Shown: one piece after another, positions 52,276 to 61,587 of the stretch
How positions within the stretch are numbered: position 1 is the stretch's first letter
Layout: each line of letters starts with the position of its first letter
NCBI GenBank assembly: GCA_000750105.3
Contig: JPHH03000031.1
Location: 248,001 to 312,000 of the forward strand
Direction of reading: 5' to 3'
DNA: 64,000 nucleotides
DNA from: Tolypocladium sp. Sup5 PDA-1
Taxonomy: Eukaryota > Ascomycota > Sordariomycetes > Hypocreales > Ophiocordycipitaceae
Position numbers and translations under genes: made by a program
The notes under the pieces: model-generated
What the model was told of the DNA's origin: nothing
The model's database searches: none
What the model saw: only the letters and a program-made list of their open reading frames with translations

Positions 52276-55200
52276 ACTAATTTCCCATTTACTATATAGA
52301 CATGCCAGGTTTTTCAAAATGTATGCATTCGCGTGAGGTGGCGAAAGAACGGATGGCGTAATGATGGGAAACGGGCCTATTAAATCGAAGTCAGAGAGAA
52401 GCCTTGTGACATAGATCACTTAGTAAGTGCCTTTTAAAACCCGCGACCCTTCCTCCGCTTACGGTAATATAGTTCATGGCAGATAATAACCCATGTGAGT
52501 TTGGTTACAGGACTATATACTCTAAGTGCCAGTAAACACGGATGGTGGAGGGTTAGAGATAGAGGACACCCTACTATATATATATACGGATACCCGTGGT
52601 ATTACCAAATCTCGCAAATCCGGCTACAGCCAGAGACCTCCTTCGAACACCCTCAAATGGCTAGAGTTCCACAACCCTATTGCCCGGGATCTTTACATCT
52701 TGTCCTTCTTTTAAGACGCTGCCGATAACGGATCACTCCGCTACGCTTATCGTGGACAGGTTCTCCTCTACATTGGGCTATAGCAACGAGGAGGTCTCGT
52801 GTATGGATGCGAACCACCGGAGTATCTGCAAGTTCAATAATCTGCCTATTCACAACTAGGTATAAGAGGGTGCGACATGCGCTGTCCAATGCTCTCGACA
52901 TAGTCAAAATATCTAGGTGAAAAGTCCTACCGTGCCAACTATGACATTTATCGGCCTTCTTCACCGATGAACTCTGTGTAATTACGTGCTCACGACATGT
53001 CATGGGCAGCGATACTCCGTCGAGGCTCTAGTTGGAGAACTTCCTGGGAGTCATCTACTCGTTTAAAGACGATCTGAGCCCACTCCAAGAGATCCAAGTT
53101 CTGGGGGCGTGCGAATGGCTAATCGAAAGCCAGAGCTTTGTCGAGTGGCTGGGCAATGGGCACGAGACGGCGCCGATTTACTGGCTCACCGGCTTGCCCG
53201 GCGCTGGAAAGTCTATCATCACCAGCCACCTCGTAAACGATCTGTCCCGCCAGTCGGCCCATTGCAGTTACTACTTCTTCAAAAGGGGGCAAGGCGTCTG
53301 GTCGAGACCTGAACTTCATGCTAATGAGCGTGGCCTATCAAATGGCTGTGCAGGAGGCAGAAGTCCTCCACAAGGTGCTCAAGCTGCAGGACAATGACCC
53401 CTCGTGGGAGAGGCAAAGCTGCAGGTATATATGGCGCAGGCTGTTCCTCGAAACCATATTCAAGACCGAGACTTGTGCAGGCCATATCTGAGCCATCGAT
53501 GGATTAGACGAATGCTCCAGGTTCTCCGATATTTTTACATACCTCCAGGGCTGCGTGACTTTATTACGAGCCGTAGCACGTAAAGATCGAGAGAGGCGCC
53601 ATATTGTTGGGACAAAGTGTGACTATACGCCCACTGATAGCGAAGATACTGGTGAGCATCGAATTTGTCGCATGGCCTGTGTTGACTCTGGTCGACTAAC
53701 TGGCGCAGCATCCGACATGCGGATCGTCATCGACCATAGGCTCGAGAGCCTTCACTACCTGTTCGAAGGCGGAAAAAATGACCTCAGGTTCAAAGTGCTT
53801 GAAAGGTCTTCCGGGTCCTTCCTGTGGGCGCATCTTGTGTTACGGGAGCTAGAGACGGCCTGCCCCGAGGAAGACGCCCAAGACGTACTCAAGCAAGTGC
53901 CGAACGACCTGAACGAAATGTACGCCAGAATCATCAAATCCATCGAGAAGGACAAACGCCGAGCTAAACTGGCAAAGTCCATCTTGTCCTGGGTCACGCT
54001 CGCGGTGCGGCCCTTGACTGTCGGAGAGCTTCGGGAAGCTGTACAGTTGGACACAGGCCAGTCGTTGCTCAAGATGATGCAAGCGATCATCACCCGCATG
54101 TGGTCAACTGGTGCACATCGACCAAGGCGGCAGGGTCCGAATCGTCCACGAAACGGCAAGGGAATATCTCTGCAACAAAACCCTCGACTCGGAACTCGCT
54201 ATTGATCCAAACGAGGTGCATGGGCACCTCGCATTTCTGTGCCTGCTCGATCTACTCGACAAGCTAGAGGCTTTCGGTCCAACGGGACGTCGAGCGACAG
54301 CAGACCCGAAGGCCTTCTTCATAAACTATGCGTCCGAATACTTTTCCCATCACCTGGCAAGGAGCAGAACACGAGATTCGAGACTTTTCGCCGCGTTGGG
54401 TGACTTTTCGGACTACAGCACCCTTTTCTGGATTGAACACCTGCCGCGGAGGCGACTCTTGCAACACAATCAGAGATGCATCTTCGAGTATACATCAGCG
54501 CGGAGTTGAAACAAACAACATCCCCCGTCAAGGACATGGAGAAACTCAAGTCATGGGCCTCGACCTTTCTCGCGTGGGTTTGGCATTTCGCGAGCCGTTG
54601 ATGAAATGCCCATCCGCCATCCACAACCTTGTCCCTCCATTCTGTCCCGCGGACTCCGTGATTGCTCGAAGCTTTAACCGCCGACCGACCAGTCTCGCTG
54701 TCATTGGCAAAAGAGACGCGACCTGGCAAGATTGCATCATCAGCACGGAATTCGACGTCCTCATAGAGACAATCTGCTGCGGTGAAAGCCACGCGGCAGT
54801 CGGCTTTAGTACTGGCCTTGTGTCCATGTACGACACGACACTGTTTGAGAACGTGGGTGATGTCACGCACCCAGGGCGACTAGTAAAGTCTCGGGGCTTT
54901 GGATGCTTGGACAAGTACTTGGCCACTGCCGGCTGGGACGACGTCGTCATTTGGGACCGCAAGACCACTACAAAGCTGCACCACTTCAGATGTCCCAACA
55001 TGCTATCATCCTGTTTCGCGGGCAGTGTCTTCACAACCGTCACCTCTAGGGGCCAAATGGTCATCAGGTAAGGTACCGCATCCCAGATATCATCACCCGC
55101 TTCCCTGACTTCAAGGCAGGAATCTTGAAACAAATGACACAGAGGTCTCGCAATGGGCCGGCACAGCTGAAGACAGCGACTCCTTCGCCCTCCCACTGCA

Positions 55201-56868
55201 CGCAAGTAAGGCTGTGTCTAGCCACGCCAACTCTCAGCGCCTGGGCGTCACATTCGTTGGCAGTGGCAACATATACATCTTCGATGCTGACCTTGCTGCC
55301 TTCGTATGCCTGTGTCTCCAGCCGACGGCAACGACTGTGCAGACCATGGCATTCCACCCATTGCCGAAAAGGAATGTCCTGGCCGCGGCCTATATCGACG
55401 GCTCCTTGGTCATGTTCGACACTGAAGCCTCGGTGAGGCTGTCTATCCACTCGGACGTGTTCGCAAAGAGCCTGTCTTGGACGTCCGATGGAAGGTATCT
55501 GGCAGTCGGGGCAGGAGACGCCGAATACACAGTTGACCTGTACGAATTCATTGATAAGAAAAAGCCCAGTCTCACCCTAGTGTACCGAGTTGATCACCCT
55601 GGCACGCCAGTTACGCCTCTGGTTGTCGGCACCCAGGCCGGCCGAATCATCAGCGCTCACAGTCATGGATGCCGAGTTTGGGAGCCGCAAATCCTCGCTC
55701 ACAGGGGTCTCGAGGAATGTATCGATACGAAAAGCCAGCTTGAGCAGGGAGAGCGGGTATTGGTCCAGTCTGAGGCGTCCCAGTCATTGGAGGCCAAAAC
55801 TGCTGCTATATCGGCCATGGCGCTCACTCGCCACGGCAAGACCATCATCTGTGGACACGAGAATGGAGAGGTGACCGCATTCGCCGCCTCAGACTGCTCC
55901 AAGCTCGGAAGCATTCACAGCTGCCATGCAGATAAAGTATCAACGCTCCGACTGGTACAAGACAGGGACAGCGAATTGGCTATGTCACTGGTGACGATTC
56001 CGGGTACGTCGTCATTGCGAGGAGGGAGCCACATGCCAATTATTGGTCCCAGTCGTCTGTCATTCTTCATAAGAAAGCCGGCTCCATGGTCACGGACATC
56101 CTTGTCAGTCCATCCGGGGACAGTATGCTGGTGACCACCATGGCAGCAACAGAGTTGTGGGAGCTGCCATCTGGCAAGGTAGTCAACAGGAGGAGGCTCC
56201 CTGTGGCGTCGGCCAACCTGCGACAAGTCAAGCAATGCCCGCTGCAAGTCGACAGGTTTATGGTCTTGGAGGATTCCTCGACGCATCTGTTCTTGTGGGA
56301 CGGTTTTGAGCAAGCGCCAGTTGATGAGCTCACCTTGACTCGGGATGGCCACATTCCGGTACCTGAAGACGTCACCAACACGAAGCATCTCAGCAGTGAC
56401 CGAGTGTTCGTGGAAAAGCTGGCGGATCCCTTGACTGGTGTCCGGTTAAACTGCTGGGACGTCGCCAGCTTCCAACTGTCAAACGACAGCCGGGAGGTTG
56501 CGCCACGCAAAGGTCTGCAGCCCCTGAACGCTGTCATTGGAGACGTCATCGCCGTTGTTGGTGTCGTGCTCGTTTTCCTCGACAAAGACCGATGGGTGTG
56601 CACGGTCAATCTGGACGCCTTTGCCTCGACACGCGCGGTGAAGCGGCACTTCTTCATCTTTCCAGAGTGGGTGAGCCTGCTCGGGGAAGTGATGTGCACA
56701 TTGACACCGAAACGGGACCTGGTGGTTGCCAGTAGGCGGAGCCCAACAGTCGTGAGGGGATGGATGTGCAGCTCTGAAACGATACAGGTCAGCAAATGCG
56801 ATGTAGAGGCTGATCTTGGGAGTTACAAAGAGCAGGACTTTTGGACAACGCCTAAGCATTTGAGATGA

Positions 56869-57323
56869 GAGGACGTGGCGGCGTAGACGAAGTACATTTC
56901 GTCGGTCGGTCGAATAAGCTGGTTTTGGATGACGCATGTACTTTGTACGAGAGCTATATCCAGGTACGATGGCCAGTGTCAAGGGGCGAGAATATCAATG
57001 GCCGTGCCTTGGTCGCAAAGCTGCTTCTGAAGAGATGCTCGTGTCGATGAGGAATATTTGACTGGACACGGCGATGATGCTGGTGTAAGTGCTCGATGAA
57101 TCGCAGCAGGCGCACACCCAGGCCAGGAGGCGCTACGGCGGCTAAGCTCCAAACAGTGGGCTGGAATGGTGGGCTAGAACCTCCACTCCACTAGTTGGTG
57201 TTGGTCGGCAAGGTCGGTCCCTGCCCTTCCCGTCAAAGTTTCGACCCCTCAGGGCGAGGCTCGCGTTTCTTCCTTGCATCGAAACGGCTCCGCGAGGACG
57301 GTGCCAATGCCCCGTGCCCAAAG
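56869..57323. other. Spacer between NLR pseudogene and E2 gene
   Basis: 455 bases. Contains an ACGAAGTACA word (56888) and the promoter of the E2 gene. No gene recognised. Confidence 0.6.
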
Positions 57324-57924
57324 ATGGCAGCACCTCTCCGTGAAAAGCGAGTCGCCAAGGAGCGCCAAAAGGTGCGGCTCTGCACATCCCCAGTGACTGT
57401 CAGGCTTCGGGAGCCCAAGGCTGACCACGTCACCCCCCACCGCAGATCGACAAGCATGGCCTGCCGCCCGGCATCGAGCTCGTCGACGGCGACAACCTCA
57501 GGGAATGGTTCCTCGATATACGCGTCCTCGACAACAACCCGATATATCAGGGCCAGACCTACCGCTTGAGGTTCCAGTTCCCGCAGGCGTATCCCATAGG
57601 TACACGGCCACAGACTCGGCCAGACGAGCGTCGCACTGACTTGACACCACCGCAGAGCCTCCGGAAGTCACATTCGAGGAGAAGCCGAACCGCCCGATCC
57701 CCATGCACCCTCACATCTACTCCAACGGCATCATATGCCTCGACCTCTTGGGGAGCCAGGGCTGGAGCCCGGTCCAGAGCGCCGAGAGCGTCTGCATGAG
57801 CATACAGAGCATGCTTACGAGCAACACCACCAAGGAACGGCCGCAGGGCGACGCCGAGTTTGTGATGCTCAATAGACGACGGCCCCGGGATATTCAGTTT
57901 GTGTACCACGACGATACGGTATAG
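57324..57924 (+). CDS. Ubiquitin-conjugating enzyme E2 of the UBE2W type
   Basis: Three exons, 57324-57371, 57446-57599 and 57656-57924; 156 residues. The ATG at 57324 is the first in frame; upstream the frame reaches only a TTG. The UBC fold is complete: N-terminal basic helix (MAAPLREKRVAKERQK), LREWFLDIRVLDNNPIYQGQTYRLRFQFPQAYP, PPEVTF, and an active site HPHIYSNGIICLDLL with Cys95 as the thioester cysteine. The usual HPN is HPH here, which is characteristic of UBE2W (fission yeast Ubc16), an E2 that adds ubiquitin to protein N-termini in animals. The C-terminal part ends with MSIQSMLTSNTTKERPQGDAEF. Cytosolic or nuclear. The assignment to the W class rests on the active-site motif and short length. 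Confidence 0.93.
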
Positions 57925-58669
57925 AGCAAGGCGGGCGGGTTGGGGGGTTGCATGTTGCGAGCGGTCATCTGCTTTCTTGTTGCTTGAAATATCTGGACAT
58001 GGGCTCGGCGTGCGTGCTTCATTGATGGCCGGCCAAGTGGCTGCCTACCTTACGTGCGGAAATCTGCACAATCCCCCCACAACAAGGCGACAGGCGCATA
58101 TTTTTGAGGCTTGAGGCGGCATCCATTCGAGCGGGACGGCGGCTCTCACGCATCCACTCCGACAGCGCAAGGCATGGCTTGCTTCGAGCCCAACGCGGAC
58201 GGCGACGATTGTACGGATACAAGAAGACGCATATGGATACACAAGTAGCGACAGCTAGCGTAATAGATGCCAGCTTAAAAAAGCTCGTCCTACATTGCCC
58301 CAGGCATGAGATGTACGGACATTGCTGCCTGTTTGCGCATCAATATTGGATCACTTGTTGGTCAGCGCTGGCCATCCACCCACTGGACGTTCCATAACTC
58401 TGAAGGCTGCGGGTACCTGTGCGCACGAGTCTGGATGACGTCGTTTCAGCGACCGCGACGGTGAAGGTGGCGCCAGCTCAGGCGGGGTCCCCCTGCTGGA
58501 TAGACGCTTAGTTGCCTCACCGCCCTGGGGCAGCGAGGGGGCATCGGCAAAATGCATGGGTGGATGACGGGAGCCCCATCATCTCCAACCCGCCCTGCCG
58601 CCTCTGCTCCTCAGCCTGCGGCTCACAGAGCTTCCCTCCGAGCTCCCCCGTCTCCCCAGGTGAGCTGCC
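57925..58669. other. Spacer upstream of VPS33
   Basis: 745 bases containing the E2 3' UTR and the VPS33 promoter. Several short ORFs on both strands lack any domain. The last 100 bases are C/T-rich. Confidence 0.6.
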
Positions 58670-60839
58670 ATGGCGCCGCGCACCGAGTTCAGCACCGAGC
58701 AGGTCCGGAGCAAAGCTCGCAAGGACCTGCTGTACCTGCTTGAGGGTGTAAGTAGGGCTCACTGCCAACTCGAGAGCCCTTGTTGCGACTCAGGCCTGCT
58801 AAACGCTCCAACTCTCAGGTCCGCGGCAAGAAGAACCTCGTGTTTGACCGCAGCCTGGTCGGGCCAATCGGCACGGTAGTCAAGGTCACAACCCTCCAAG
58901 AATACGGCGTCGATAAGTTCTTCATCTTGGACAACGACAACGTCGACGCGAGCCAGCACAATGTCGTCTTCGTCGCAAGGGGAGAGTGTGGCCGTCATGC
59001 CGAAACCATAGCAAGTATGCAGACACCCCTCTCTCATCTCACGATACCCCACTGCTAAACATTTCTGTCGCACCCAGGCCAGATCCAGCGAGTTCAACAC
59101 GAGAGCCAGACCAACCATGAGTTCCACGTCTTCTGGGTACCCCGCCGGACCCTGGTATCGGACCAGCTCCTCGAGGAAGCGGGTGTATTGGGGGACGTGA
59201 GCATCTCCGAGCTGCCGCTGTCCTTTTTTCCGCTCGAGAAGGATGTATTGTCTCTGGAGCTGGACGACTGCTTCCGAGACCTGTACTTGTCCAAAGACGC
59301 CACGCCAAACTATCTCTTAGCCAAGGCCCTCATGGAAATACAGCAGAACCACGGCCTGTTTCCCCGCATCATTGGCAAAGGCGATAACGCGAAACGAGTG
59401 GCAGATCTTCTCTCTCGCATGCGACAGGAACTGCTTGCTGGCGAAGACGCCACCGATGCGAATAGGGCTGGGCTCACACCAAGCACGACAAACGAGAGCG
59501 TCATCATCATCGACCGCGAAGTGGACTTCGTCACCCCGCTTCTGACACAGCTGACCTACGAGGGCCTAATTGATGAAGTCTTTGAGATTCAAAACAACCA
59601 GACCAAGGTTGATACAACAGTCGTCGGCGCGAACGCACAATCCTCGGCAGCGACGTCCCAGAGCAGGAAGCGGACGATCCAGCTAGACTCGACGGACAAA
59701 TTATACGATCAATTGCGAGACGCCAACTTTGCCATCGTCGGCGGCTTACTCAACAAGGTCGCTCGCCGGTTGCAACAAGTTCAAACCGACTACGAGAGCA
59801 AACACAAGACGAAGACCCTGGCAGAGCTGAAAGAGTTTGTTGGCCAGCTCCCCGGCTACCAGCAGGAACACCAGAGCGCAAGAACACACACCGGCCTGGC
59901 CGAGGAGATCATAAAGCATACTCGTACGGACCAGTTCAAGGGCCTGCTGGAGGTCCAGCAAAATCTCGCTGCTGGGGCGGATCCCTCGTCCCAGTTCGAT
60001 GGCATACAAGAGCTCATCGCCCGTGATGCTCCACTGCGGGAGACGCTCAGATTGCTCTGCATCTACTCGTGTATATCCGGAGGTATAAAACCCAAGGAGT
60101 TCGACCAATTCAGGCGCCTAATTCTCCACGGCTACGGTTATCAGCACGTCTTGACTCTAAACAACTTGGAGAGGCTCCAGCTGTTCCTGTCACGTTCCTC
60201 TCCGCTGGCCGGAATGATCCCCATGGCTGGAAACGCTGGGGGGGATGGCACCAAAACCAACTACACGTATCTGCGAAAGCAGCTCCGGCTGATTGTCGAC
60301 GAGGTCCAGGAAGACGACCCGAACGATGTAGCCTACGTGTACAGCGGATACGCGCCGCTTTCGATTCGACTCGTGCAATGCATCATCCAGAAGCAATATT
60401 TGCTCTCCGTGACAAAGGGCAACGGTGTCAGCAACGCAGGCGGTGCTTCGTCTGGAGCTGGGACGCAAGGATGGCACGGCTTCGACGAGGCCGTCAAGCA
60501 CGTTCGCGGGCAGACATTTTATGAGCTTCAGAAAGGCGAGGATAAGGCAGTCAAGGCGCGGGCATTGCTCTCTGGGAACACCCACAAGCAGACCGTCTTT
60601 GTCGTTTTCGTGGGCGGCATCACCTTCACGGAGATTGCTGCACTCCGGTTCATCGCGAAGCAAGAAGAGGGTAAGGATCGGGTGTCTGTACGTGACGGCG
60701 TCATGTTCTAACCAGAGATTCAGGTCGCCGAAATATCGTCATCTGCACCACGTCGATTATTAGCGGCAACAGAATGATGGATGCAGCCATCGAGAAAGAC
60801 AGCTTCGCCAGGCAGCCCAGCACTGGCGCCGCAAGCTGA
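58670..60839 (+). CDS. VPS33: Vacuolar SM protein Vps33 (HOPS/CORVET subunit)
   Basis: Four exons, 58670-58747, 58819-59014, 59078-60670 and 60724-60839; 660 residues, close to the 691 of yeast Vps33. Sec1/Munc18 family: N-terminal domain with RKDLLYLLEGVRGKKNLVFDRSLVGPIG and FILDNDNVDASQHNVVFVARG, domain 2/3 with SVIIIDREVDFVTPLLTQLTYEGLIDE, and the C-terminal VFVVFVGGITFTEIAALRFI plus GRRNIVICTTSIISGNRMMD. It clamps vacuolar SNAREs as part of HOPS and CORVET and is needed for vacuole and late-endosome fusion. There is a Gly/Ser-rich insert (SNAGGASSGAGTQGW) near 565-580. Exon 4 carries the final conserved strand, so the stop at 60714 in the unspliced frame is not real. It starts the run of + strand housekeeping genes after the E2. 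Confidence 0.96.
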
Positions 60840-61587
60840 GGCGGCCAGATGTGTACGATACCTCTGAGTTGGCCGTGCTGGGAGCCGTTTCCATGGGTAC
60901 CAGATCAATGGCCCGAGCCTAGCATCCCTGGTTCTTGCGGAGATTCAATCAATGATCGAGGTTTGTATCGTGATGGATTGATGGTTGAAGGCTGGGGTAC
61001 TTGGACTGCTGATGATGGGACGGAGGGACGGACCAGTCAAGCCAGTGTAGGCGGAAGGCCCACACCCGCCCGTGTCCTGATTGGGCCAGCTTGATGCACG
61101 TGACTTGCAACCTTGCGATGGTTCCGGCCGACGGGGGTTGAGGGGCGTGATGGACTGACGGCTTCATTTTCCTTCATTGGGCCTGCCCGTGTTAATTATA
61201 CCAACCAATTGCGCTTCTGCCTGCGGTCGATCCGACTCTTGAACTCCTTGCAATGGACCCATAGTCGTCATCCGATGCCGAGTCCAGCGCTGCACCGATC
61301 GATGTTCTACCATACGACGCCGAGCCCTGGTCAGTGGCATCCATACGCTTACACCGAGAGTGTTGTGTGCATGAGAAGAGGCCATGCTCGCTAACACGAC
61401 AGCACAGGCAAGCCAACAACGATATAACTGGATCCATTATGTGTCATCCTCGTCTCATTTGTCTGTGACTGTTATAGCGCACGGGTCCGAGGCCGACAGT
61501 CGTTCTACCGAGACCGATATCTGTCATTTGATATCAGATATCACACCACCGAGCCTCCTGGGCTGATGCGTTGAGCCGACTCCAAAC
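60840..61587. other. Spacer upstream of the LSD1-type gene
   Basis: 748 bases between two + strand genes. GATATCTGTCATTTGATATCAGATATC near 61518-61544 is a set of overlapping GATATC palindromes. No gene seen. Confidence 0.6.

Larger units (their letters stand above)
51428..52700. mobile_element. AT-rich insertion inside the NLR pseudogene, LTR-like left edge
   Basis: Interrupts the hydrolase domain. The left edge starts TGTGAGGGGGGTCAGG with a 9-base inverted repeat (AGGGGGGTC / GACCCCCCT, 51431-51450), then a TATATAAGGG box, a form seen in fungal LTR-retrotransposon LTRs. The following DNA is AT-rich with a 19-base minisatellite and a 27-base duplication. Over 52,021-52,140 I count 16 TpA and 13 ApT, the direction expected of repeat-induced point mutation. 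No reverse transcriptase, integrase or transposase frame is recognisable. The right end is not defined; it must lie before 52,731, where hydrolase sequence resumes. Confidence 0.4.
50907..56868 (+). pseudogene. Decayed NLR/STAND gene: alpha/beta hydrolase (SesB-like), NACHT and WD40-type propeller
   Basis: Fragments in order on + match one fungal NLR layout. (1) 50907-51351: hydrolase effector pieces, GGDSVKTWSN, FWPQGWLP, ARIHSVDYD, then in another frame LVGHSMGGYVAKKTYI (nucleophile elbow), then in a third frame YINELATNSSSLSEL. (2) AT-rich insertion. (3) 52731-52917: end of the hydrolase domain, LGYSNEEVSCMDANHRSICKF, RVRHALSNALDIV. (4) 53032-54230: NACHT domain with P-loop GLPGAGKSIITSHL, Walker B AIDGLDEC, FITSRS, and downstream RPLTVGELREAV and RIVHETAREYL. 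(5) about 54300-56868: WD40-like repeats and the tail WVCTVNLD...KRHFFIFPEW typical of this family. Two introns still look spliceable (53652-53708, 55068-55119). Lesions: stops at 51227, 51352, 52857, 52918, 53029 and 53489; frameshifts near 51045, 51225, 52865, 53287, 53540, 53580, 54102, 54442, 54590 and 55994; loss of the usual RFHTxxFLATPHRG block. Known relatives act in fungal non-self recognition and cell death. Confidence 0.85.

Noticed and set aside
53489..53491. In-frame TGA in the NACHT domain read as a RIP mutation
   Set aside because: Change of a Trp TGG to TGA is not at a CpA or TpG context typical of RIP, and the surrounding GC content is normal; ordinary drift is simpler.
50907..56868. 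NLR lesions as sequencing or assembly error
   Set aside because: About sixteen lesions in 6 kb while all intact multi-exon models in the remaining window close perfectly; only raw reads could exclude it fully.
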